From: Collinsella sp. MSK.8.10
Lineage (GTDB): Bacteria > Actinomycetota > Coriobacteriia > Coriobacteriales > Coriobacteriaceae
Direction of reading: 5' to 3'
Assembly: GCF_019041915.1 (NCBI RefSeq)
Contig: NZ_JAHPYF010000007.1
Span: 1-64,000, forward strand
Length of the DNA: 64,000 nucleotides
Below, piece by piece: positions 34,094 to 42,096 of this stretch. The notes below the pieces were generated by a model. It saw only the letters and a list, made by a program, of their open reading frames with translations. It did no database searches and was not told where the DNA came from. The position numbers were made by a program, and so were the translations under genes. Within the stretch, counting starts at the first letter, position 1. Each line of letters opens with the position of its first letter.

Positions 34094-35551
34094 ATGGACT
34101 ACAAGATTACCGGCTACGAGCCCGCCCAGCTGTTCCATTTCTTTGAGGAGGTCAGCGCGATCCCCCGCGGGTCTGGCAACGAGAAGGGCATCAGCGATTT
34201 TCTGGTCGCGTTTGCCAAGGAGCGCGGCCTCGATGTGTACCAGGACGAGGTCTACAACGTCATCATTCGCAAGCCCGCATCTGCCGGTGCCGAGAATGCC
34301 CCGACCGTGATGCTGCAGGGCCACATCGATATGGTGTGCGACAAGTTGGGCTCCGTTGAGCACGACTTTACGACTGATGGTATCGACCTGGTCGTCAAGG
34401 ACGGCGTCCTCACCGCTAACGGCACCACTCTGGGCGCCGACAACGGTATTGCCGTCGCTCTGATGCTCACTGTTCTCGATGACGATTCGATCATTCACCC
34501 CGCCCTCGAGTGCGTGTTCACCACCGACGAGGAGACTGGCCTGGTCGGCGCCGAGACGCTCGACAAGTCCCAGATTAGCGCCCGCACCATGATTAACCTC
34601 GACTCCGAGGAAGAGGGCGTTGCCACCGTCAGCTGTGCCGGCGGCGTCGTCGTTACCTACACCTGCCCGATCGTGCGCGAGCACAAGACCGGTAGCACCC
34701 TCACGCTCGACATCTCCGGCCTGCTGGGCGGTCACTCCGGCAGCGATATCCACCTGGAGCGCGGCAATGGTAACCTCATCATGGCCCGCATCATCGACCG
34801 CCTGATGGTCGCCGGCGAGCCCGCCATCGTTAGCTTTAACGGCGGCACCAAGGACAACGCCATCAACCGTGAGTGCAAGGCTGTTCTGGTCTACGTCGAC
34901 CACGCTGCCGCCGAGGCCGCGGCCCAGATCGCAAGGGGCATCATCGCCGACGTCACCGCCGAGCTTGAGGTCTTCGACCCCGGCTTTACCTGCACCGTCG
35001 AGATTGCCGACGACGCCGAGGTCGAGGCCATGGACCAGAAGTCCGCGCTTGCCCTCATCCGCGCCCTGCGTCTTGCCCCCAACGGTGTGATCCGCCGCAA
35101 CGTCGCCACCGACGGCTCCGTCGAGGTTTCCTCCAACATCGGTGTGGTTGCCACCTCTGACGACGAGGTCAAGATCATGCTGTCCCCGCGCTCCTCGATC
35201 ACCTCGCTGCAGAACGAGTTCAAGGACCGTCTGCAGACGCTGGCCGATGTCCTGGGCTTCGACGCCAAGTTCGAGTTCGAGTATCCCGGCTGGAGCTATG
35301 CCGAGCATTCGCCGGTCCGCGACGTCTTCGTCGAGAGCTATCGCGAGCTCTTTGGTTCCGAGCTGCGCATCGAGTCCATTCACGCCGGCCTTGAGTGCGG
35401 CCTGTTTGCCGAGGCCCTGCACGGCCTGGACGCCATCGCCGTGGGTCCGACGCTCTCCGATGTTCACACCCCGGACGAGAGCATGGAGCTCGCTTCTGCC
35501 GAGCGCTTCTACGAGCTGCTCATCGATGTCCTCAAGCGCCTCGCTGCGTAA
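34094..35551 (+). CDS. pepD: Aminoacyl-histidine dipeptidase (PepD-like, M20 family)
   Basis: This cytosolic zinc dipeptidase cleaves X-His and other dipeptides. The 485-residue protein has the M20 metal ligands: QGHIDMV (about His77 and Asp79), LGADNGIAVA (about Asp116) and the TTDEETGL glutamates, followed by GGHSGSDIHLERGN. The ATG at 34094 has AAGGAGG directly before it; upstream in-frame codons lack one. The length and the opening MDYKITGYEPAQLFHFFEEVSAIPR match PepD. No signal peptide is present. Confidence 0.92.
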   Translation: MDYKITGYEPAQLFHFFEEVSAIPRGSGNEKGISDFLVAFAKERGLDVYQDEVYNVIIRKPASAGAENAPTVMLQGHIDMVCDKLGSVEHDFTTDGIDLVVKDGVLTANGTTLGADNGIAVALMLTVLDDDSIIHPALECVFTTDEETGLVGAETLDKSQISARTMINLDSEEEGVATVSCAGGVVVTYTCPIVREHKTGSTLTLDISGLLGGHSGSDIHLERGNGNLIMARIIDRLMVAGEPAIVSFNGGTKDNAINRECKAVLVYVDHAAAEAAAQIARGIIADVTAELEVFDPGFTCTVEIADDAEVEAMDQKSALALIRALRLAPNGVIRRNVATDGSVEVSSNIGVVATSDDEVKIMLSPRSSITSLQNEFKDRLQTLADVLGFDAKFEFEYPGWSYAEHSPVRDVFVESYRELFGSELRIESIHAGLECGLFAEALHGLDAIAVGPTLSDVHTPDESMELASAERFYELLIDVLKRLAA

Positions 35552-35593
35552 AGGTCGCCTTAGTTAAGCCGCTCTAAAACGGCTGGCTATGAA

Positions 35594-35626
35594 AACGACC
35601 GCTTGGCGTAATGCCGGGCGGCCGTT
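35594..35626. terminator. Bidirectional terminator between pepD and mntP
   Basis: AACG-a-CCGCTTGGC pairs with GCCGGGCGG-c-CGTT (two G-U pairs, one mismatch) over GTAAT. On the minus strand it is followed by TTTTC, favouring mntP termination; on the plus strand ATTCGTT follows. Confidence 0.65.
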
Positions 35627-35631
35627 ATTCG

Positions 35632-36210
35632 TTACAGTGCGAGAATCCCCAGATGCTCAAGCAAGATCTTAAGCCCGATGAGGACGAGCACGACGCCACC
35701 CACGATGGTGGCGGGCTTTTCGTAGCGCGCGCCAAAGGTGTGGCCGATCGCTACGCCGGCAACGGAGAAGACAAAGGTCGTGATGCCAATGAGCGACACG
35801 GCGGGAACGATATCGACCGAGAGCGCGGCAAACGAGATGCCCACGGCAAGCGCGTCAATCGAGGTGGCGATGGCAAGGATTAGATATTCGCCCAGGTCGA
35901 TCTTTTCGGCATCCTTGCCGTCGCCTTCGTTCTCGTCCTCAGTAAAGGCTTCCCACAGCATCTTGCCGCCGATAAAGGCGAGCAGGATAAAGGCGATCCA
36001 GTGGTCGATGGGGCTGATGATGCCCATGAACTGGCTACCAAGGGCCCACCCAATTACGGGCATGCCGGCCTGGAAACCGCCAAAGAACAGGCCGAGTATC
36101 ACGGCGACCTTAAGGTTGATCCTTTTCATGCCAAGGCCCTTGCAGATGGATACGGCAAAAGCGTCCATAGAAAGGCCGATAGCGAGCAACACAAGCTCTG
36201 CGAGTCCCAT
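35632..36210 (-). CDS. mntP: Manganese efflux pump MntP
   Basis: MntP expels Mn2+ from the cytoplasm. The 192-residue protein has six membrane helices in two repeats. They carry the conserved acidic motifs LSMDAFAVSICKG (about residues 11-23) and ATSIDALAVGISFA, the expected metal-path aspartates. The start at 36210 (MGLAELVL) follows GAGGGAG on the minus strand; upstream in-frame codons lie in the riboswitch. Expression is predicted to be turned on by Mn2+ through the yybP-ykoY type leader. Confidence 0.93.
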   Translation of the reverse strand: MGLAELVLLAIGLSMDAFAVSICKGLGMKRINLKVAVILGLFFGGFQAGMPVIGWALGSQFMGIISPIDHWIAFILLAFIGGKMLWEAFTEDENEGDGKDAEKIDLGEYLILAIATSIDALAVGISFAALSVDIVPAVSLIGITTFVFSVAGVAIGHTFGARYEKPATIVGGVVLVLIGLKILLEHLGILAL

Positions 36211-36261
36211 AGTCTGGCTCCCTCTCTGCGGGCGGGCCCGCGTGTACCTCTTGGGGGAGTA

Positions 36262-36400
36262 ACAAAAAAGACCCGTGGCGTACGCGTTGCGCGCACAGCC
36301 ACGAGTCTCGTTCATTAAGGCAAGCCAGGCCGCATCGGCCAGTGTGTTGACTTGCCGCGCCACCGGAGGCGAACCCGATCACGCGACTACTCCCTCATTT
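36262..36400 (-). promoter_or_regulatory. Manganese (yybP-ykoY) riboswitch upstream of mntP
   Basis: On the minus strand the leader opens with GAGGGAGTAGTCGCG and ends with AACGAGACTCGTGGC, pairing to GCCACGGGTCTTTTTTG. That matches the family layout of a GGGGAGTAG 5' piece and a CGAGAC 3' piece merging into a terminator stem. The six-T run at 36264-36269 makes the transcriptional switch explicit. Its position directly before mntP is the classical one. Confidence 0.85.
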
Positions 36401-36401
36401 A

Positions 36402-36488
36402 TGCGAATCCCGATGCTACCACATGAACAGCTGATTTGGGTTGGGCTCTCAGCTGTGTTCGCTCATTCTGTAAGCATCGGATTTCGCA
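36402..36488. repeat. Inverted repeat spanning the mntP-disA divergent region
   Basis: TGCGAATCCCGATGCT (36402-36417) and AGCATCGGATTTCGCA (36473-36488) are complementary at 14 of 16 bases. They flank the region where both divergent promoters must lie. Confidence 0.4.
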
Positions 36489-36556
36489 AGCGCCGCAGGG
36501 ACAAACCGTGAGAAACTATTTAGCGTTTATGGAGCGTATACGATGGGAGCGATGCC

Positions 36557-37624
36557 TTGGATAAGAACGAGCTGCAAAAGCGTATGGAACAGGCCATCCG
36601 CCTGACGGCACCTGGTCAGCCGATCCGCACCGCCCTCGACATGATCATCGCCGGTCACCTGGGCGCCCTTATCTGCGTCGGCGACACCGAAAACGTGCTC
36701 GCCGCCGGTAACGACGGCTTCCCGCTCAACATTTCGTTTACCTCGAACCGCCTGTTCGAGCTTTCCAAGATGGACGGCGCCATCGTTATCGATGGCGACC
36801 TCACCCAGATCCTGCGCGCCAACTTCCACCTCAATCCCGATCCCTCGCTCGCCACGAGTGAGACGGGCATGCGTCACCGTACTGCCGCTCGCATGTCGGT
36901 GCTCACCGATGCCATCGTGATCTCGGTTTCGGCTCGTCGCGCCGTCGTCAACGTGTACGTCCACGGCAAGAGCTACGAGATCCAGCCCGTCACCACCATC
37001 ATGAGCTCGGTCAACCAGCTCGTCGCCACGCTCCAGACTACCCGTCAGTCGCTCGATCGCTCCCTGCTGCGCCTGACGGCCCTCGAGCTCGACGACTACG
37101 TCACACTCGCCGACATTACCGGTATTTTCTCGAGCTTCGAGATCATGCAGCAGGCAAAGACCGAGCTTAAGGATTGCATTGTCAAGCTGGGCAACCAGGG
37201 TAAGCTCGTGCAGATGCAGCTCGAGCAGCTCGCGGGCTCCAGCATGGATACCGAATACGACTTGATGATCCGCGACTACGCGAGCGATTCCTCTGAGGCC
37301 AACGCCGAGAAGATTCGCGCCGAGCTGAGCCGTATGACGCCTAAGGACCTGTCCGACCCGCAGCACGTGGCGGCAGTTCTGGGCTATGACGACTTGGACG
37401 AGGACTCCGTCATGACGCCGCTGGGCCTGCGCACGCTTTCGCGCGTGTCCGTCGTGCGCGACGGCGTGGCCGAGAAGATCGTCGACGAGTACGGCTCGCT
37501 GCAGGAGCTCATGGACGACATCAGCGAGGATCCGGAGCGCTTGGGCGACTTTGGCGTCAACAACCCTGCCATTCTTGCGGACTCGCTGTACCGCATGAAG
37601 GGCACCAAACAGGGGAACGCATAA
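36557..37624 (+). CDS. disA: DNA integrity scanning diadenylate cyclase DisA
   Basis: DisA makes cyclic di-AMP from ATP and scans DNA for lesions. The 355-residue protein has the DAC domain with DGA (about 73-75) and RHRTA (about 106-110), a helical spine, and the C-terminal helix-hairpin-helix DNA-binding part around EDPERLGDFGVNNPAIL. It starts at a TTG with GGGAGC before it; the nearby ATGs at 36543 and 36552 are out of frame. It leads a run into ispD with a shared base. radA is not next to it here. Confidence 0.93.
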   Translation: MDKNELQKRMEQAIRLTAPGQPIRTALDMIIAGHLGALICVGDTENVLAAGNDGFPLNISFTSNRLFELSKMDGAIVIDGDLTQILRANFHLNPDPSLATSETGMRHRTAARMSVLTDAIVISVSARRAVVNVYVHGKSYEIQPVTTIMSSVNQLVATLQTTRQSLDRSLLRLTALELDDYVTLADITGIFSSFEIMQQAKTELKDCIVKLGNQGKLVQMQLEQLAGSSMDTEYDLMIRDYASDSSEANAEKIRAELSRMTPKDLSDPQHVAAVLGYDDLDEDSVMTPLGLRTLSRVSVVRDGVAEKIVDEYGSLQELMDDISEDPERLGDFGVNNPAILADSLYRMKGTKQGNA

Positions 37625-38352
37625 TGGCGCCCGTATGCGCCGTGGTCGTTGCCGGCGGCAGCGGCCAGCGCTTTGGAAATCCCGGCGGCAAGCAGCTCGT
37701 TAATGTGGCGGGCCGTCCGCTCATGAGCTGGTCCATCCGCGCGTTCGATCGTAGCGATAAGGTCGGCCATATCGTCGTGGTTTGCCCTGCCGAGCGCCGT
37801 GCCGAGATGCGCCGCCTGGCCATTGACCCGTTTGACTATGACACGCCCATCAGCTTTGCCGATGCCGGCGATACCCGTCAGGATTCCACCCGTGCCGGCG
37901 TGCATGCGGTTCCGGCGGGTTTCGAATATGTCGCCATCCACGACGGCGCTCGTCCGCTCATTACGACCGAGGCCATCGACCACGCTATCGACGTGCTCGT
38001 GAGCGACCGTGCCCTCGACGGTGTCGTGTGCGGTCAGCCCGCGATCGACACGCTCAAGATCGTTGACGGCGATAATATCGTCGAGACGCCGCCGCGTGAA
38101 CTCTACTGGGCAGCGCAGACGCCGCAGATCTTTAGCGTCGATGCTATGAAGCGCGCCCACGCTGCAGCCATTGCCGAGGGCTTTATCGGTACCGATGATT
38201 CGTCGCTGGTCGAGCGCATGGGTGGGCGCGTCCGCTGCGTCCAGAGCCCACGCGATAACCTTAAGGTGACGGTGCCCGAGGACCTGCGTCCCGTAACCGC
38301 GATTCTGCTTGGCCGCATGGCCGAGGGAGAGGACCTTCCCCATGTTCAGTAA
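37624..38352 (+). CDS. ispD: 2-C-methyl-D-erythritol 4-phosphate cytidylyltransferase
   Basis: IspD makes CDP-methylerythritol from MEP and CTP. The 242-residue nucleotidyltransferase begins with VVVAGGSGQRFGNPGGKQL, the CTP-binding loop. AGDTRQDSTRAGV and HDGARPLIT follow, then AAQTPQIF. It shares the last base of the disA stop codon and overlaps ispF by 11 nt, so disA-ispD-ispF-cysS is one coupled operon. Confidence 0.95.
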   Translation: MAPVCAVVVAGGSGQRFGNPGGKQLVNVAGRPLMSWSIRAFDRSDKVGHIVVVCPAERRAEMRRLAIDPFDYDTPISFADAGDTRQDSTRAGVHAVPAGFEYVAIHDGARPLITTEAIDHAIDVLVSDRALDGVVCGQPAIDTLKIVDGDNIVETPPRELYWAAQTPQIFSVDAMKRAHAAAIAEGFIGTDDSSLVERMGGRVRCVQSPRDNLKVTVPEDLRPVTAILLGRMAEGEDLPHVQ

Positions 38353-38836
38353 CCTGCGCATTGGCCATGGCTACGACGTTCACCGTCTGGTGGAGGGGCG
38401 TCGATGTATCATCGGCGGTGTCGACATTCCCTACGAGCGCGGCCTGCTGGGCCACTCGGATGCCGATGTGCTCGCGCACGCCTTGGCCGACGCCATTCTG
38501 GGCGCCTGCCGCGGGGGAGACATCGGCAAGCTATTCCCCGACACCGATCCCGCCTACGAGGGTGTCGATTCGATGGTGCTGCTCGCTCGCGTGATGGACT
38601 ATGCGCGCGAGCTGGGCTTTGAGTTTGTCGATGCCGATTGCACCATTGCCTGTCAGCAACCCAAGATCACTCCGCACCGCGATGCCATGCGCGCCAACCT
38701 TGCCCATGCCCTGGGCGTTGACGTCGAAAACGTGGGCGTCGCCGCCACTACGACCGAAAAGCTCGGTTGGGAAGGCCAGGGCGAGGGAATCGGCGCCTGG
38801 GCCGTCTGCCTGTTACAGAAAACCGTTAAGGAGTAA
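38342..38836 (+). CDS. ispF: 2-C-methyl-D-erythritol 2,4-cyclodiphosphate synthase
   Basis: IspF cyclises CDP-ME 2-phosphate with release of CMP. The 164-residue protein has the zinc ligands in GHGYDVHRL (residues 8-16) and the HSDADVLAHALADAILGA signature. TTTEKLGWEGQGEGI near the C-terminus completes the family pattern. The ATG at 38342 gives the standard length and overlaps ispD by 11 nt. cysS begins 3 nt after its stop. Confidence 0.95.
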   Translation: MFSNLRIGHGYDVHRLVEGRRCIIGGVDIPYERGLLGHSDADVLAHALADAILGACRGGDIGKLFPDTDPAYEGVDSMVLLARVMDYARELGFEFVDADCTIACQQPKITPHRDAMRANLAHALGVDVENVGVAATTTEKLGWEGQGEGIGAWAVCLLQKTVKE

Positions 38837-38839
38837 CGA

Positions 38840-40306
38840 ATGCGTATCTACAACAGCGCTACCCATAAAAAGGAAGAGTTCCAGCCCATCGAGTCCGGCA
38901 AGGTCCGCATGTACGTGTGCGGCCCCACGGTCTACGACAACATCCACATCGGCAATGCCCGCACGTTCATCAGCTTTGACGTGATTCGTCGCTGGCTCAT
39001 CGCGAGCGGCTACGAGGTCACGTTCGCCCAGAACCTCACCGATGTTGATGACAAAATCATCAAGCGCGCCAACGAGCAGGGCCGTACGGCTGCCGAGGTC
39101 GCGACGGAGTTCTCCGACAAGTTCATCGGCGTCATGCGCGCCGCCAACGTGCTCGATCCCGATGTGCGCCCCCGCGCTACCAAGGAGATCGGCCCCATGA
39201 TCGCCATGATCAAGACGCTTATCGAGCAGGGCCACGCTTACGCAGCCGATAACGGCGATGTGTACTTTGCCGTGCGCAGCGATCCCAACTATGGCCAGGT
39301 CTCGGGCCGCAACATCGACGACCTTATGGTTGGCGCGCGCATCGAGGAGAACGAGGACAAGAACGACCCGCTCGACTTTGCCCTGTGGAAGGCCGCCAAG
39401 CCCGGCGAGCCCAGCTGGCCGAGCCCCTGGGGCGAGGGCCGTCCCGGCTGGCACACCGAGTGCGCCGCCATGGTGCACCGCTACCTGGGCACCCCGATCG
39501 ACATCCACGGCGGCGGCTCCGATCTTGCCTTCCCGCATCACGAGAACGAGTGCGCCCAGGCCACTTGCGCCTGGCACCAGGGCTTCTCCAACACCTGGAT
39601 GCACACGGGCATGCTGCTGGTAGACGGCGAGAAGATGTCCAAGTCGCTCGGTAACTTCTTTACGCTGGCTGAGGTGCTCGAGCAGCACTCCGCTGCCGCT
39701 CTGCGCCTGCTGATGCTGCAGACGAGCTATCGCTCGCCGCTCGACTTTTCTTGGGAGCGCCTGGAGGGTGCCGAGAACTCGCTCACGCGTATCGCCGGTA
39801 CGGTCGAGAACCTGCGCTGGGCCGCGAACCATGCGACGGCCGATGCCGATGAGGCAGCATCCGAGGCGTTTGCCTCCAAGGCCGCCGAGACCCGTGCCAC
39901 CTTTAAGGAGTGCATGGACGACGACTTTAACGCCGCCGGCGCCATGGGTGCCGTCTTTGGCTTTGTGACCGAGTGCAACCAGTACCTGGAGCAGGCGGGC
40001 GACGCTGCCGACAAGGCCGCCGCGCTTGCCGCCGCCGATACGCTGGTCGATCTGCTCGACACATTTGGCGTTGAGCTTCCCGAGCCCAAGGTCGAGCTGC
40101 CGCTGGGCCTGCTGGGCGTTGCCGCCGGCCTAGTCGCCTACACGGGTGACGACGTGGACGAGGCCGCTGCCAAGATTCTCGAGGCCCGCGCCGAGGCCCG
40201 CGCCGCCAAGAACTGGGATCTGGCGGATGCCATCCGCGATCAGCTCAAGGACCTGGGCCTCACCATTGAGGATACCGCCGCCGGTACCCGTATCAAATCT
40301 CTCTAA
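38840..40306 (+). CDS. cysS: Cysteinyl-tRNA synthetase
   Basis: CysRS charges tRNA-Cys. The 488-residue class I enzyme has the zinc cysteine and HIGH-like site in YVCGPTVYDNIHIGNAR, the second zinc segment GWHTECAAM, HHENECAQ, and KMSKSLGN (near residue 265). The C-terminus ends in an alpha-helical anticodon domain. It is tightly packed behind ispF. About 23 nt after its stop a structured ~100-nt element begins, similar to one that follows lysS. Confidence 0.96.
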   Translation: MRIYNSATHKKEEFQPIESGKVRMYVCGPTVYDNIHIGNARTFISFDVIRRWLIASGYEVTFAQNLTDVDDKIIKRANEQGRTAAEVATEFSDKFIGVMRAANVLDPDVRPRATKEIGPMIAMIKTLIEQGHAYAADNGDVYFAVRSDPNYGQVSGRNIDDLMVGARIEENEDKNDPLDFALWKAAKPGEPSWPSPWGEGRPGWHTECAAMVHRYLGTPIDIHGGGSDLAFPHHENECAQATCAWHQGFSNTWMHTGMLLVDGEKMSKSLGNFFTLAEVLEQHSAAALRLLMLQTSYRSPLDFSWERLEGAENSLTRIAGTVENLRWAANHATADADEAASEAFASKAAETRATFKECMDDDFNAAGAMGAVFGFVTECNQYLEQAGDAADKAAALAAADTLVDLLDTFGVELPEPKVELPLGLLGVAAGLVAYTGDDVDEAAAKILEARAEARAAKNWDLADAIRDQLKDLGLTIEDTAAGTRIKSL

Positions 40307-40328
40307 TCCCCGCGGGTTTCCCAAGCAC

Positions 40329-40431
40329 CCGACCGCCCGAGCCACGGCACCTTGCCTTTCAATCGTCGGGCATGGCCTCAAGGTCAATGCCCTCCTCTTT
40401 CAAGACAATCTGCCGCACCTCGGGCGGTCGG
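40329..40431 (+). ncRNA. Structured intergenic element, copy B (downstream of cysS)
   Basis: A perfect 13-bp outer stem (40329-40341 with 40419-40431) encloses GGCA-CCT-TGCC and TTTCAA. A central hairpin GGGCAT-GGCC-TCAA-GGTC-A-ATGCCC follows, then TTTCAAG and ACAATCTGCC. Against copy A four outer pairs differ and all are compensated, the central stem keeps its single unpaired A, and the ATC and CCT triplets have swapped sides. TCTATTTGTTT follows the stem, so this copy could terminate cysS transcription. Confidence 0.6.
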
Positions 40432-40473
40432 TCTATTTGTTTCATTTGATAGTTGTATTTAGGAGGTCGCTTT

Positions 40474-41388
40474 ATGGCCGACAATCGCAAGCGTGCATCG
40501 CGTGGAGGCAAGCAGACTGCTTCTGGCTCGCGTCCGACTCGCCGCAACGACCGCGCTGCCGCTCCCAAGGGCCAGCGCGAGCGCTCACAGGCTGCTCGCC
40601 CGCAGCGCGAGCGTAGCCGCGATAACGTCCAGGTTCCCAAGGGCGAATTTATCGAAGGTCGTCGTGCTGCCGCCGAGGCGCTGCGTACCGGCTTTCCCGT
40701 AAAGTGCGCGCTCATCGCCGAGGGCGGGGAGCGCGATGCCGCCCTGTCGCGCCTGGTCGACGACCTCAACGCTGCGGGCGTCCGCATCAAGTATGTGCCG
40801 CGCGCGCAGCTCGACGCACTGTCGAGCCATGGCGCTCACCAGGGTATCGCGCTCGAGGTAGGCAACTTCCCCTATGCCGATGTCGCCGATATCCTCGACC
40901 GCGCGGGCGACGGTCCGGCGCTCGTCATCGTACTCGACCATGTGACTGACGACGGCAACTTTGGCGCCATCGTGCGCTCCGCCGAGGTCGTGGGCGCCGC
41001 GGGCGTCGTCATCGCCAATAAGCGTGCCGCCGGCGTGACCGTGGGCAGCTACAAGACCTCTGCCGGTGCCGTCATGCACCTGCCTATCGCGCAGGTTCCC
41101 AATATCGCTCGTGCGCTCGATGACCTCAAGGCCGCTGGCTTTTGGGTGGGTGGTGCTTCCGAGCACGCCGAGGGCAGCTGCTGGGATGCTCCCTTCGAGG
41201 GCCGCGTGGCGCTCGTCATGGGCTCCGAGGGCGACGGCATCTCGCGCCTGGTGCTCGAGAAATGCGACTTTTTGACCAAGCTTCCCCAGCGCGGCATGAC
41301 CGAGAGCCTCAACGTTGCCCAGGCGACCACGGCGCTGTGCTTTGAGTGGCTGCGCCGCAACGCCGGCGAGCTCATGGGGGAGGAGTAG
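40474..41388 (+). CDS. rlmB: 23S rRNA (guanosine 2'-O)-methyltransferase RlmB-like (SpoU/TrmH family)
   Basis: This SPOUT methyltransferase probably modifies a guanosine in 23S rRNA. The 304-residue protein has a basic disordered N-terminus (about 50 residues rich in Arg and Lys), an L30e-like substrate-binding domain, and the knotted catalytic domain. Its motifs are VLDHVTDDGNFGAIVRSAEV, MGSEGDGISRLVLEKCD and SLNVAQATTAL. AGGAGG precedes ATG 40474. It is followed at 3 nt by the NYN nuclease gene, the same order as yacO-yacP in Bacillus. Confidence 0.9.
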   Translation: MADNRKRASRGGKQTASGSRPTRRNDRAAAPKGQRERSQAARPQRERSRDNVQVPKGEFIEGRRAAAEALRTGFPVKCALIAEGGERDAALSRLVDDLNAAGVRIKYVPRAQLDALSSHGAHQGIALEVGNFPYADVADILDRAGDGPALVIVLDHVTDDGNFGAIVRSAEVVGAAGVVIANKRAAGVTVGSYKTSAGAVMHLPIAQVPNIARALDDLKAAGFWVGGASEHAEGSCWDAPFEGRVALVMGSEGDGISRLVLEKCDFLTKLPQRGMTESLNVAQATTALCFEWLRRNAGELMGEE

Positions 41389-41391
41389 CGC

Positions 41392-42069
41392 ATGTCCAAG
41401 AAGAACCGCGCCAAGTCCAAGGCCAAGCGCTTTGGCGAGGGCTCGGCCAAGCCGATTGTCTCGGCCGCGACCTATGGCGTGGGCGGCAATGCGTTTGCGC
41501 AGGCCATCGCCGATCCGGTCTCGACGGTGCACTCCAATAAGCCCGAGCTGCTGGTGGTCGACGGCTACAACGTGATCCACTGCACGCCGCGCTACGAAAA
41601 GCTCGTCTACGACCATTCCGACGATCCGTATTCCAGCGACGTCCACGATATGGCGCGCACCGCCCTCATCAACGACGTCGCCGCCTTTGCCCAGGGCCGC
41701 TACGAGGCTGTGATCGTGTTTGACGGCGCGGGCAATATCTCCAGCGAGCGCCCCAACCTGCCGGCCCGCGGCGTGCGCATCGAGTTTTCGCCGACGGGCG
41801 TCTCTGCCGATACCGTGGTACAGAAGCTCTGCATCGAGGCGCGCGAGGAAGGCCGCGCGTGCTCCGTGGTGTCGAGCGACGGCACGATCCAGGCCGTCGT
41901 TATGGGCAAGGGTGTTACGCGCATCTCGAGCCGCATGCTGGTGGACGAGATCAAACAGATCGACAACGACGTGCACGAGGCCGAGGAAGCCCCGCAGATC
42001 AAGATGACCCTGGGCAGCCGCCTGAGCCCCGAGGCCCTGGCCAAGCTCAAGGCCCTGCGCGGGAGGTAG
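41392..42069 (+). CDS. NYN-domain ribonuclease (YacP/Rae1 family)
   Basis: This family includes Bacillus Rae1, an endoribonuclease that cuts mRNA in the ribosomal A site. The 225-residue protein has a basic N-terminus, then the PIN-like NYN fold: LLVVDGYNVIH with the first acidic residue (about 60), VIVFDGAGN, and VVSSDGTIQAVV. The sequence ends with charged residues. Gene order after rlmB and cysS matches Bacillus and supports the assignment. Specific activity is inferred from family and context. Confidence 0.85.
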   Translation: MSKKNRAKSKAKRFGEGSAKPIVSAATYGVGGNAFAQAIADPVSTVHSNKPELLVVDGYNVIHCTPRYEKLVYDHSDDPYSSDVHDMARTALINDVAAFAQGRYEAVIVFDGAGNISSERPNLPARGVRIEFSPTGVSADTVVQKLCIEAREEGRACSVVSSDGTIQAVVMGKGVTRISSRMLVDEIKQIDNDVHEAEEAPQIKMTLGSRLSPEALAKLKALRGR

Positions 42070-42096
42070 AGGAGTTGGCGGGGCGATGCTGTCTCG

